A stretch of 64,000 bases of DNA from Calamus simplicifolius. Its lineage: Eukaryota > Streptophyta > Magnoliopsida > Arecales > Arecaceae. The DNA lies in NCBI GenBank assembly GCA_900491605.1, contig UESW01004241.1:633136-697135 (forward strand), in the 5' to 3' direction. Made by a program: the position numbers and the translations under genes. The notes under the pieces were generated by a model, which did not search any database, had not been told where the DNA came from, and saw nothing but the letters and a program-made list of their open reading frames with translations. Shown here piece after piece: positions 47,404 through 59,129 of the stretch (positions within the stretch are counted from its first letter, which is position 1; every line of letters begins with the position of its first letter).

Positions 47404-48449
47404 AATCATGCTGAATATAAGATTTTAATAGTTAAATGTCTATGGCTTATCAAGTATTAATGATTGCTGAGCATATTAATACGATACCTATGTGATGAAC
47501 CTGAACCTCTCCTGGTAGTATATTGTATCGCATTCATGTCATGCAGTCAAACTAAAAGTCAATTGGAGGATTTGAAGAAATAGATCACATGACTTGTGTA
47601 CGCATGAATGGACAGTGGATAAAAGGGCATGAGAAGAGTTCTGCTAATAAATGAAGAAACTATCAGCAACAAATTCACCAAAAGAATTTGAAAGGATAAA
47701 TCGCTTTTATTCAGGATCGTTGTCCTATATTTATAGGTATTGTTAGATCTGAGAGCTTCCCCGATTTCATCAAAACTCTATTCTCCCGTACAGGATAGAG
47801 ATCTTGCATCTAAGCCATGTTACGTTGCTCCCATCCTTTTACAGCTAAGCTGCCCATTAATGATCTTATGGATAATTTCTCTGCATGAAAAGAGAAGAAA
47901 AGAGGAGAAAACGCACCACCTCACGCGCACTGAAATAGCCTGCTGCTGGTCTAGCCTAGTCTGTGGCGTTTCCTAAAGAAAATGGACATTGTTGTTATGC
48001 TACCAAAGCCTTCTGTGCCCATGAGGTCACGAGGAAATGATACAACCGAACAGCCCTTCCACCCTATCGAGAAAGAACCAAGAATAAATAGAAATTTTGC
48101 GTTGTTACTCTGGCAAGCAGTTGTTCCTCGGCCCCCACATGCTGCGAGACGAGTCATCTTAGTACTCCCACCACATTAAATTCACCACCAGGAAACCCAC
48201 ATCAGAGGCACCACTGCACCACTCCACTGTGGGGTTTCAGAAGAAAAGGCTGGGGCCAAGACCTAGGAAGTAGGAATCCTTCTCTCTTTCTCTCTTTTCA
48301 ACTTCCCCTTTTCTTTCTCTTCTGTGGTTTTTGACGCTTAATCCTCCTTTTCCCAAGTAGTTGTGTGGTAGGACGCCATGAGAGAAGCCTTTTGAAGCCA
48401 AGTAAAGGCAGATCGGAGAAGGAGAAGAAGCTAGGCTATAACTAACAAA
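47404..48449. other. Upstream region of the MYB gene
   Basis: No gene seen. ORFs of 60-80 codons are unsupported. CT-rich stretches at 48270-48320 may belong to the MYB 5' leader. Confidence 0.5.
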
Positions 48450-49779
48450 ATGGGCCATCACTCATGCTGCAACAAGCAAAAGGTTAGGAGAGGCCTCTGG
48501 TCACCTGAGGAAGATGAGAAGCTCATAAAGTACATTTCCACCAATGGCCATGGTTGCTGGAGCTCTGTCCCAAGACTAGCAGGTGTATAACTCATCCTCT
48601 CTTTCACAAATATTATGTAATGAGTTCATACTCATATGAGAAGACCTGATATGGAACCTAGCCTTTCATTTATTAATATTGTACCCTTGAACACTGACTT
48701 TTAATACTTTTTCCCCACTCTACTTGTTACACGCACCCACTGATGTTTTTAAGCTTTGGTTGGATCTTCACCTACTTCATATTGCTAGATCCTCTCTCTC
48801 TGCACGCCCGCTAGCAAAGTATTATTATTTTTTGTATTATTATTCTATTGACTATGGTTTAGGGCTACAAAGATGTGGCAAAAGCTGTAGGCTAAGATGG
48901 ATCAATTATCTAAGACCAGACTTAAAAAGGGGGAGCTTCTCTCCCCAAGAAGAATCTCTCATCATTGAACTCCACAAGGTGCTAGGAAACAGGTTATACG
49001 ATCCCTTCCTTTTCTTCTTGTACTCTGTCATTAGAAAATTTTTCTTCTTGTTTTTATACTCACGGCTACCATCAACATAATCCAATCTCCAATAAAGAGC
49101 ATGCATGACTGCCTGCAGATGGGCACAGATAGCAAAGCACCTCCCTGGAAGAACAGACAATGAGGTGAAGAACTTCTGGAACTCCACCATAAAGAAGAAG
49201 CTCATGTCTCATGCTGTGGATGGCCTCAACCCAGTCTCTTCTCTTGGTGACGAGTTATTACCAATGAAGCCATACACAAACCAGTTGTTATGTGCGCCAG
49301 ACCTTTACTATTATCTCAGTGGGATATCCACGCCACAAGGTTGTGACGGCCATGACATGGCTGGCCACATTGTACCCAAGGAAAACACACCCTCTCCATT
49401 ACAGGCTTCTTCTTATTGTTCCACATGGCCTTCGGACCCTCGCCATCTTCATCAAAGCCACCATGATCACCGAGGATTGGAGGACTACGGTGGTGCTCAG
49501 GTGTATGCTGACGAGCTTGTCGCTTCGAAGTTTGTGGTCGCATATGATCAATCAGTGGATACCCAAGAGTGCACCATTCCATCTTTGTCAGTGTCACATG
49601 AGATCGATGCAACTGCCAGGCTTCCGTGTTTCCCGATTCGTCCTCACCAATACAATCCTCAAGGATCCACCAATCCAGTGGACTTCATGGATGTGATCAT
49701 GGGATCGTCTTTATCTGGAGAGGTATCATGTGACAGCTTTGCCATGGTTCCTACCTTGCAACCACATTGGGTTCCCTGA
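48450..49779 (+). CDS. MYB26: R2R3-MYB transcription factor, MYB26-like
   Basis: Three exons: 48450-48582, 48863-48992 and 49119-49779, with GT..AG introns at the two positions typical of R2R3-MYBs; 307 aa. The first exon begins MGHHSCCNKQKVRRGLWSPE. R2 spans about 14-64 (W17, W37, W57; LQRCGKSCRLRWINYLRPDL) and R3 about 67-116 (F70 in place of the first Trp, W89, W108; WAQIAKHLPGRTDNEVKNFW). The pair SFSPQE and the tail NSTIKKKLMSH match the MYB26/MS35 group, which directs secondary wall thickening of the anther endothecium and dehiscence. The C-terminal half is unconserved, with an acidic/hydrophobic patch PVDFMDVIMGSSLSGEV near the end. A second ORF in exon 3 (49292-49696) is a frame shadow. 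The assignment to MYB26 rests on the DNA-binding domain. Confidence 0.9.
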
Positions 49780-50125
49780 GGGCCTGGCCTTTCATATGGT
49801 TTTCTTCTTCTTTTCCTTCTCTCTTGAACTATAGCATATCGTGTATGGATGATGCAAGACGTTTATATAAAAATTATATGTAAGGTTGTGGAAGTCAAGG
49901 CTAGGAAGAAGCATGTCACATGGAAATTCCTTAAAGCTGATAGCAGTGCAGGTTTACCGAGCGATGGACAAAAGCAGAATATGGGTTCTATGTGTCATGC
50001 TTGTTGGCCATATATGTGTTGAGGTTCTGAGTTAAATGCTTGTTATCTATATATGCTAAATTTCATTGCATGTATCTTTTTTTTTTTTTTTCAAGAAAAA
50101 AAAAGCTGTACATATATGCATCACA

Positions 50126-50163
50126 CCCCCCCCCCCCCCCCCCTCCCTTTCTCTCTCTCTCTC
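50126..50163. repeat. C18 homopolymer plus (CT)n
   Basis: Eighteen consecutive C at 50126-50143, then CCCTTTCTCTCTCTC. The length is prone to assembly error. Confidence 0.9.
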
Positions 50164-50267
50164 TTACTCTTACTCTTGCATGCAATAAATCATGCTTAAT
50201 TTCTTATATCGTATGTCATTTAATCTTTCTCTGCTAGCCACGTGAATTGACTGCAAAAGCTTGAATG

Positions 50268-50335
50268 CCTCTCTCTCTCTCTCTCTCTGTGTGTGCGCGC
50301 GCGCGCGCGTGCGTGCGTGCGTGTGGGTGTGTCGC
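50268..50335. repeat. Compound (TC)n-(GT)n-(GC)n microsatellite
   Basis: CTCTCT... then GTGTGTGCGCGCGCGCGCG and GTGCGTGCGTGC. Alternating purine-pyrimidine of this kind can adopt Z-DNA. Confidence 0.9.
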
Positions 50336-52042
50336 ATGGATACAGTAAATAAGCCAAGACAATTAAAGCAGCAAAAGCTTAGAATGACGATCACTGCTTG
50401 ATTCAGAAGGGACTAGAAGCACCTCTGTTTAGAATTTAATGCCAATATGCGCTCTATCTAGCTAGCTCTCAGTGCTGGATGGAAGGCAGGTGTGGACAAA
50501 AGAAATAAATATTCTACGGCTCACTGGCAGATGGTCATGTGAACGTTGCAATAGGACAGCCAATGTTGGTAAGACTTCTAATTAGAAAAGAAGTGGGTTG
50601 TTTACTTGGAGAGTCCCGGCGAAAGCTATGTTTCGCTGGCAATAGGCTAGATGAAAGGTGAGGAGAGGGAATTAATAATGAATAACTGTTAGCATGCTAT
50701 AAAGTGTCCGAGAGTAAGTTTAGACCATTTTCCATGGAAGAAGAGCTGGTCTAAAATGAATGCTTGGGGACGACAGAGTTATATATGGAGAGATTCTCTG
50801 GACTGATCAAATGAAGGAACTCATATATTGAATGAAACAGATGCTGAAAAATTTTTGCTTAACAGAGATTGCATGCATCCGTCACAGGAAACTCTTAATA
50901 CTGGACTCATACTCATGTAGTGCACTTGTTCTGTTAAAGTAAAGAAAAAATTTTGGCACGGCTGTGAGCTCAACAACCAAGGTGCATGGTTACGAAGCCC
51001 TCTCATGAATACAAGGTCCCATCAGCTCTAATGATGTCCAAATTTCCTCTTTGGAGTTGGGGTGAAAACAAATGGAATATGGACCCAATATTATCTGTAT
51101 TTATGTTTGGCACATGCATACCGATATAGATATAGATAATGTAAAAGTTTACATCCATATTTCTTTTAAATTGATATGAATATATATATATTGGATATTG
51201 AAAGTATACATATAAATTTGAATATAAATTAGATAGTTTAAATTTTATGACTATAAATTCAAGATAACTTGACGTATGGTTTTCAGTGCATTAGGCTTTA
51301 ATGCTTAGCTAAAGTAGACTATGTAACATTTAGATCTTTTCAACGTAGTTATCTTAAAACTGAATTTAGCTATCTTTCAATGGAACACAATTATTGTGCG
51401 GTGAGATAGATTGAAAATTAAAGAAACTTAGTTATGGATCGGACCAAAAATTATTGTACAGTGGATTAGACTTTGAAGCTCAATCTTCTCAAGAGCTGGA
51501 CATCAATTAAGCCTAAATTTAAAAATATCACTGAATAAAAGACAAATGACTGTGCTGCAGTCCAAATAACAAGCAAACAAGTGTGACAAGAATTATAGAT
51601 GTCAGGATTTATGCTGAATCCGAAGATCAGCAGCATGAAAAGTTTGAGCAGCAATCGCGTGACCTCTGCAATCTCTTACAACGAATCCAGCCGCAGCACC
51701 TGCATGGCACCACAGCATCAAAATTGATTTTAGAGTACCAGAAGATCAGAAAACAATTGTTGGAAGCGCCAATGGCACACAGTCCATCCAGTACATTAGT
51801 ACAGCAGAAGTGGTGCTGCTGTGAGCAGCTGAAATAAATTTACATGTATGGAACGAGGATTTCTCAACAATTAGCCTCGTAGAGGTTCTGTCAGATTGAA
51901 ACAGGAACCCATTATATTCTAGGCATTCCGAGGACCAGCCTGCATAAATTTTCACGGTGGCAATGATAAATTTATTACTCCTGAGAAAAATAAGCAACTG
52001 ATGCACATTAGTCCTTGAAAACCAAGGATCATAGAACACTAT

Positions 52043-53018
52043 TGTTGACGCCCGGTCACTGGTGATGATCATCAGAGAGTGCCGTGAAGTCGTTGGTGAA
52101 GCTTTCTCCGTTATGAGGGGCTTGCAAGAAGTCTCGGGGCCGAAAGTTTCGGTGGAGACCATCTGACGGTCAAGTCAGTAGCTAGGGTCACAGTCGTAAG
52201 CTTAAAGAAGCTTGAATGAAAAGAGTCAGAGATGAAAAAACTCTCTGAATGCTTCAGTGTTCATACCTCGCCAAAGGTCTCTCTTACCGAATTTATGGAC
52301 CCTTGTTTCTGTCTAGGGGTCAGCCACGTGGAGTTCCATGGAAGAGAATGTCTGATAGGCTCATGTTGATTACATGAGCTTGAAGACGGTTGGTGGGTCT
52401 GGTCTTATCAGGTACGCGGGCCAAAGATGATTGATGGATCTGATCTTGTCAGACACGCGAGCCAAAAACGGTTGGTGGGCCTGGTCTTATCAGACGGCCA
52501 GATGGTTGGTAGGCCTGGTCTTGTTAAGCGTGTGGGCCAGATGGCTAGTAGGCCTGTTCTTATCATGCGTGTGGACTGCAAGGTGTTGGTGGGCTTGGCT
52601 CATGTTGGGCGCGTAGGCTGCAAGTAGTTGGTGGGCTTAGCTCATATGGAGGTCATGTGGGCATCGTGACCCATTCGGGAGTTGATGTAGAGGCTAATGC
52701 TGCAGCTAGTGTTGAGGCCGATTTCGGAGCAGGAACTACCTTGGAGAGAAGGAACAGCCTCGGAGAGAAGGGGCCGCCTCAGAAGGAGGGGTCACCTCGG
52801 AGAGAAGGAACCGCCTTGGAGAGGAGGGGCCGCCTTGGAGCGAGGCCATCTCGGAAAGAAAGGGTTGCCATGGAGCGGGGCTGTCTTGGAGAGAAAGGGC
52901 TGCCTTGGAGCGGAGCCACCTCAGAGAGAAAGGGCTGCCCTGGAGTGGGACCACCTCTTTTGGTCTTTGCCGTCAGTTAGCCTTGGTCGTTAACACTTAC
53001 GTGGCACCATCAGCTACA
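52043..53018 (-). mobile_element. 3' LTR of the deletion derivative
   Basis: 976 bp. The plus strand begins TGTTGACGCCCGG and ends CAGCTACA; next to it 53019-53040 is a pyrimidine tract (polypurine on the minus strand, GGAGCGGGGGGGCTTTTGA). It matches 59130-59558 over the first 430 or so bases. It contains two minisatellites: about 40-base GGTTGGTGGGCCTGGTCTTA units (52385-52650) and about 20-base GGAGAGAAAGGGCTGCCTTG units (52735-52960). Confidence 0.85.
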
Positions 53019-53358
53019 TCAAAAGCCCCCCCGCTCCTGAGCTTAAGCGGTCACGTGCTTCTTAACCCTTGAGCGAAAGGAGAATAAAATTTGTCATCAT
53101 TATTAAATTTTGTGCGTCATTAATCATCGAAGGTGAGGACACGCTTCTCCAAGGTGGGGTCGCTTCAAAGTCCCATTCACATTTAAGGATAAATACGAAA
53201 GATAGTGCCGATAATGGGCATGTCGAGGAGATATTTCCTGAGGGACGAAAAGGCCAGACGCCATATCTCGGGCAAGGAAGGATTTTTGATAGTTGAAGGT
53301 TACTTTCACTCGCAGATGGCCGCGTGGCGCCGCATCGGGCGGGACGATTCAAAAATTT

Positions 53359-53366
53359 TGTATAAA
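53359..53366 (+). promoter_or_regulatory. TATA-like box before antisense accessory ORF remnant
   Basis: GTATAAAATTGCC lies about 115 bases upstream of the ATG at 53475 and shares its position with the TATA boxes of the duplicated copies in the other element. Confidence 0.4.
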
Positions 53367-53431
53367 ATTGCCTCGCCCGCCATTTCAGGCTCCTCATGCT
53401 TTCGTCATTCCTCTTATCATTTTCACCTTAG

Positions 53432-54170
53432 GTAAACTTGATTTAAACTTTAACCAGCTTATTAACTTTCGCAGATGGCCAATGAGGTTCTCACCCTTTG
53501 GGATGCCATGATCTGAACTGCTGATGCAGCCGCACACTCCCAGAAGCGGATGGCCACCTATCAAGTCCGGTGCGATGAGGTGGCCAAGGAGTTGGCCAAG
53601 GCATAGGTTCGGAAAGCGGTGATGGTCGACAAACTTTGGGTTGCCGAGGCCGCTGGTAGCAACATGGAGACTCAGTTCAGAGAGGCCGAAGGGAAAGAGG
53701 CAGCCGAGCTCGAATGGACATTGGCGGCCAAGGCCAAGTTGGCGGAGGCCATGGCAAGACTGGGGCCGACCGAAGGGAAGTTAGAGGAACTGGCATAGAA
53801 GCTGGGCGACGCTGAGGAACGGGCTGAGACGACGGAGGTCAATGCTTGTGCCGTTGAGAAGAGGGATGCCCTAGCAGAGTCGGATGCCTAGAGTGCCGAA
53901 GAAAGAAGGGCCGACGCCGAGACTCGGGCTTAGGATGCCAAGACCTAGGCTTAGAATGCCATTGAATAGTTTAAAAGTTCCTCAACATTCGATCAGGAGG
54001 TGGAAGAGGCGGGTCTCGATGGCTACTTCTAGGGCTTCGAGCACTGTAAGAAAAATGTCTTTTGGATCTTTAAGCTTGGCTGTCTTGACTACATCAAACT
54101 CGAAGACCCGGATGAAGAGGCATCAGACGAGGATGATGCCGGCAATGGGCTGGGGCTCGTTGAGCCGTAG
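53432..54170 (+). pseudogene. Antisense accessory ORF remnant (coiled-coil part)
   Basis: A likely intron GTAAAC...TCGCAG (53432-53474) precedes an ATG at 53475 (MANEVLTLWDAM). The readable frame is an Ala/Glu-rich coiled coil (KRMATYQVRCDEVAKELAKA, AKLAEAMARLG) ending in GLDGYF, GFEHCKKNV and an acidic tail LEDPDEEASDEDD. About nine in-frame stops occur, eight of them TAG. The N-terminal transposon-type domain of the sister copies is not found here. Confidence 0.65.
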
Positions 54171-54489
54171 GTTCCTAGGCTTTTGCTTGTTTTCTTTAAT
54201 TTTGATTGTAGCTGAACTCGAATTAGCTCCTTGCATTTCTTTTGAATATTAATGAAAAGAGAAATTTTGCCCAAGTATATAGTTATACTTAGCTTTTGTA
54301 GTGGCTTTATTTCTCTGTAATTATGTGCCAACCATGGTCTTTAAGCCTGGTAGCGAGTGTTCGTGGTTCTCCTGGCGGTCTGATCGGGATTTGAGTGAAC
54401 TTGTAGCACTGATTAAGTCTTTAGCCCCTTAGGCATTTGTCGAAGTGACTGTAGGGTACCTACATCGGCTAGGGACCACCCAAGAAGCT

Positions 54490-56210
54490 TGAGAGTTTTT
54501 CAAAATAACCTCAAGGGTATCGCGTGCCGGCGAAGGGGCGACTTGAACATCGTTGGAACCATCGAGGTCTTGAACCACCTCGGGGGCATCTCCATCCGGG
54601 CCCGAGTGGTGACCCGATAGTCACGAGGCCATCGAGCTCCTTTTGAATCATCTCGAGGGTTTCGCGTGCCAGTTCGAGGGGCAACTTGAACATTGTTGGA
54701 ACCATTGGGGTCCTTTTGAATCACCTTGAAGGCATCTCCATGCCGGCTTGAGTGGTGGTCCGACAGTCGCGAGGCTGTCGAGCTCCTTTTGAACAGTCTC
54801 GGAGGTTTTGCATGCTGGCCCAAGCGGTGACTTGAACATCGTCGAAATTGTCGAGGTCTTGAACCACCTCGAGGGCATCTCCATGCAGGCCCTAGTGGTG
54901 ACCCGACAATCATGAGACCACCGAGCTCCTTTTGAATCACCTCGGGGGTTTCGCATGCTGGTCCAAGGGGAGACTCAAACATTGTCGGAACCATCGGGGT
55001 CTTGAACCGCCTCGAAGGCATCTTCGTGCCGGCCCGAATGGTGATCCGATAGTCGTGAGGCTGCCGAGCTCCTTTTGAACTATCTCGGAGGTTTCGCATG
55101 CCGGCCTAAGGGGCGACTCGGACATCGTCAAAACTGTCGGGGTTTTAAACCACCTCGAAGGCATCTTCATGCCGGTCCGAGCAGTGACCCGACAATCATG
55201 AGACCGTCGAGCTTCTTTTAAACCATCTCGGGGGTTTTGCATGCCGGCCTGAGGGATGACTCGAATATTGTCGAAATCGTCAGGGTTTTGAACCATCTCA
55301 GGGGCATCTCCATGCTGGCCCAAGTGGTGATCTGATAGTCGCAAGGCCACTGATCTCCTTTTGAACTGCCTCGAGAGTTTCGCATACCAGCTTGAGGGGT
55401 GACTCGAACATCATCGGAACCGTCGTGGTCTTGAACCACCTCAGGGGTATCTCCCTGTTGGTTCGAGTGGTGTCCCGACAGTTGCGAGACTGTTGAGCTT
55501 CTTTTGAACCGCCTTGGGAGTTTCGCGTGCCGGCCTGAGGGATGACTTGGATGTCATCAAAATCGTTAGAGTCTTGAACTACCTCGGGGGCATCTCCATG
55601 CCGGCCCGAGTGGTGACCCAACAGTCGCAAGACCACTGAGTTTCTTTTGAACCGCCTCGAGGGTTTCGCGTACTGGCCTAAGGGGTGACTCGAACATCGT
55701 CGGAACCGTCAGAGTCTTGAACTGCCTCGAGAGCATCTCCATGCTGGCCCGAGTGGTGACTCAACAGTCATGAGGCCATCGAGCTTTTTTTGAACTACCT
55801 CGAAGGTTTCGCGTGCTAGTCCGAGGGGCGACTCGGACATCATCAGAACCGTCGGGGTCTTGAACCGCCTTGGGAGCATCTCCATGCCGTTTTGAGTGGT
55901 GAACCGATAGTTGCGAGACTGCCGAGCTCCTTTTAAACCATCTTAGGGGTTTTGCATGCCGGTCTGAGGGGTGACTCGAACGTCGTCAGAACCGTCGGGG
56001 TCTTGAACCGCCTTGGGGGCACTCAATGCTAGCCCGAGTGGTAACCCGACAGTCTTAAGGCCGTTGAGCTCTTTTTGAATGGCCTCGAAGTTTTTGCATA
56101 CCAGCCATAGGGGCGACTCGAACGTCATCGGAATCGTTGGGTCTTGAACTATCTCGGGGGCATCTCCATACCGGCCTAAGTGGTGACCCGACAGTCATGA
56201 GGTGCTTAGC
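54490..56210. repeat. Twelve-copy array, period about 143 bp
   Basis: The block GGGGGCATCTCCATGCCGGC and variants recur near 54580, 54725, 54870, 55012, 55154, 55298, 55442, 55584, 55727, 55871, 56014 and 56156, i.e. every 142-146 bases. Each unit also contains GAGCTCCTTTTGAACC and GACTCGAACATCGTCGGAAC. The period is not a multiple of three, so the long minus-strand ORFs across it are not evidence of coding. It lies between integrase and accessory ORF, the hypervariable 3' region of Tat elements. Confidence 0.92.
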
Positions 56211-56349
56211 CTTGGAGACAAGTCAAATATAACATTTGAAAATCCTTTTATTCTCATCAGCCAAGAGGGTACTTCACTGATACTATCGACAGATTGTCCG
56301 CATTCTAGGTACAAGGGATGGGCTGCCCGTCAAGTCCTTCAATCCAGTA

Positions 56350-57600
56350 TGCTCCTCAGTGAAGTACTTCAACGACTCGATAGGGCCCCTCCCAGTTTGG
56401 GAATAATTTGACCCCCTCTGTTGGATTGGATATCTTAGGCTTTCTAAGGACTAGATCTTCAGGATGAAACATCTTAGGATGGACTCGAGAGTTGTAATAC
56501 TTGATCGCTCGTTGATGAAATATGGCCATTCTGAGCTGTACCCAGTCGCACCTCGTCAATGAGATCAAGGTTGACTCTCAGCTGAGTGAGATTGTCCTTT
56601 TCATTGTATGACTCCACTCGGGGACTTGGAAGGCCGATCTCGATGGGAATGACCGCTTCAGATCCGAAGACGAGGCTAAAGGGGATCTCTCCTGTCGGGG
56701 TCCTTGAAGTCGTGTGATACGCCCATAATACGCTTGAGAGTTTCTCCATCCATCTACCTTTAGGTCCATCTAACCGGTTCTAAGCACTCGGAGGATAATC
56801 CAATTTATGACCTTGGCTTCTCCATTGGTCTACGGATGGCCAATAGAGGTAAATCGATGGCAGATGTTCAGCTTGGCATATAACATCTTGAATGTAGCAT
56901 TGTCGAACTGTCGGCCGTTATCGGTGATGATGGTGTGGGACAACCTAAATCGGCATATAATGGACTTTCAGAAGAAAAAATTGATCTTGCTCTCAATAAT
57001 CTTGGCCAGCGTCTCGACTTCAACCCATTTGGTGAAGTAGTCGATGGCGACGAGTAAAAATTTTCGCTGACCCAAAGTCGAGAAAAATGACCCAAGGATA
57101 TCCATTCCCCATTGGACGAAGGGCCATGGGGCCGAGAGCGGACTCAATTGAGAAGCCGACTATCATTGGATGCAAGCATGTCGTTGGCAGTCATCACACT
57201 TTCGGACTAGCTCGATGGCGTCTTCCCTCATGGTAAGCCAATAATATCCCTGGCGTAGAGTTTTATGTGCTAGTGATATGCCCTCCAGGTGGTCTCCGCA
57301 TAAGCCTCCATGTATCTCTTTGAGAATGTAATTGGCATCTGCAGGACTGACATACTTAAGAAGGGGGTAGAAGAAAGACATTTTATATAACCATCCATCC
57401 AGTAACATAAACTTGGAGGTTCTCCATTTGAGCAGTCTGGCTTCTTCGTGATTGGTAGGAAGAGTGCCATTAGTGAGGTAGCGGATGTAGACATCTAACC
57501 ATGTTGGATCCTGTGTGACCAGAAAGACTTCTTCCTTGGCTTCGATGCTAGGACTCTCCAAATGTTCGATGTAGGTGCTCCCCAAAATGTTGTCTGCCGA
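56350..57600 (-). pseudogene. pol: Gypsy integrase of the deletion derivative
   Basis: An open frame from about 57600 encodes the pre-integrase linker (EARLLKWRTSKFMLLDGWLY), zinc region (HKTLRQGYYWLTMREDAI, CDDCQRHACIQ), then broken core sequence around 57095-56780. VLWAYHTTSRTPTGEIP, AVIPIEIGLPSPRVESYNE and the C-terminal LVLRKPKISNPTEGVKLFPN with NWEGPYRVVEVLH follow. Several frame changes and a stop in the core abolish function. Confidence 0.82.
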
Positions 57601-58735
57601 GGCGACCCCTTTGGATAAGTTCCTTGATGGCATGCTTTAGACTATAACAGTTTTCAGTATCATGTCCAATGGAAACGACAATAATGACTCTTGTCACGGA
57701 TGGCTCCTTTCTTCATTGGGGGAGAGCGCTGGAAGTATGATTCACCTTCGATTTCTATGAGAATGTGAGACCAAGGAGCAAGGAGAGGGGTGAGCTCATC
57801 TTTCCTGGGGGTGAGACTCTGGCGTTGGTTATCCTATCGGTGTGGAGGCTCGGGTTTCTTAGGGCTAGAGTGTCCACTTGACTTCGTGTGGGCTGACCTC
57901 CTACTGAGCCCTCCTTTGGTCTTCCTTCAGGTGGAGTCGGCTTCGTCAGCACGGATGTACTTTTGTGCACGACTCATAAGCTCAGCGTAGGAGCTGAAGG
58001 GCTTCTTATCAAGGGAGAAGATAAAATAGGAAGGACGAAGTCCTCGTTTTAACACTAGGGTTGCCACTGTATCATTCAGGTGATAGACCTCGAGGGCAGC
58101 CATTTTGAAATGGATCACAAAGTCTCTAAAAGATTCTCCTTCTTTCTGTTGGACGAAGAATATGCTGTCTGCCACTCGAGAGATCCTTCGATAGGCATCG
58201 AAATGTGCCAAGAAGGTCCTCTCCAACTATTGAAAGGAATCGATACTGTGCGGAGGCAGGCAAAAGTGCCAAGCGCATGCAACCTTCCGCAGGGTAGTGG
58301 AGAAAGCCTTGCATAAGAGGGCATCAGTCGTCCTTTGAACTTACATGAGAGCCTTATAGCTCTCGAGATGATTGAGTGGATCCGTTGTATCATCATATAG
58401 ATCCAGCTAAGGAAGGTAAAATCTGGAGGGAATAGTCTCCTCCAGGATGCGGCGAGTGAAAGAATACGGGTATCATAATCTACGTCCGACTGGTTTTTGA
58501 TCTTCCTACTGAGCTTCTCTAATCGCCGGTGGTACTCGTCCAAATGCCTCTCCGCTTTGTGGTTGATAATTGACACATTCCTTGATGATTTAGAAGATGA
58601 ACAAGCAGGGGAAGAGCATGGATGGTGATACCTCCGTTTGGGCTCCTCCCGGCGCCGTCGCCTAGGAGAAGAGTCACTCGAGCTATGGATGGGGGACCTG
58701 ATCTCTTGAGGATCCCTTGGTGGTGCCATCTAGAT
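57600..58735 (-). pseudogene. gag: Gypsy gag of the deletion derivative
   Basis: The ATG at 58729 starts MAPPRDPQEIRSPIHSSSDS, then HLDEYHRRLEKLSRKIK, a frame change near 58450, and the core MERTFLAHFDAYRRISRVAD, GESFRDFVIHFKMA and RAQKYIRADEA. It extends to a zinc-motif-like tail (HYCRFH..., CYSLKHAIKELIQRG) near 57700-57610. The gag then runs straight into integrase-linker sequence. Confidence 0.78.
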
Positions 58736-59129
58736 GAGACACGATGGTGGCGAGTCTCTCACTGAGGAGATCTCCTCTGAGTAGATTGTTGGCTGGTTGG
58801 TGCAATTGCTGCAGGTGGTGTAGAAGGCCCGAGCTGATGCTAGGTGGTCATAGACTGTCGCTCTTGCATTCCGTGAACCACTGCAATCAAGGTCTGAACT
58901 TGTTGAGTGAGTGCGGTCAGTTGTTTAACTTGAGTAGCCATACCTGGTGGTGCAGAAGGAGCAAGAGGGTTAGCTTCCTGCTACTTCGCATGTTGGAGAT
59001 GCCTCCCAGTATGACTAATGGAAGCCTCCTGAGCATGCATTACTATCATCTGTTATCGTAGAGGGAGCGATGGCTTGTAGTTTAGTGTCACAGAGCTCTA
59101 CTCTTACCCCCTTTCTAGCACGCCAATCT

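Larger units (their letters stand above)
49780..52042. other. Intergenic region after MYB gene
   Basis: Contains a run of 18 C followed by (CT)n (50126-50163), a (TC)n/(GT)(GC) compound microsatellite (50268-50335), and AT-rich DNA. A minus-strand stretch at about 51610-52030 reads AAAGFVVRDCRGHAIAAQTF and may be another RNase H-like remnant with stops. Confidence 0.5.

Noticed and set aside
49292..49696. Second plus-strand ORF in MYB exon 3
   Set aside because: Overlaps the MYB frame, has no recognisable domain, and the MYB frame continues the spliced R3 repeat.
54500..55640. Long minus-strand ORFs (100-199 codons) in the 143-bp array
   Set aside because: They are repeat translations; the period is not a multiple of three and the frame changes between units.
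54490..56210. CRISPR-like array
   Set aside because: No unique spacers; whole 143-bp units repeat, in a eukaryotic retroelement.
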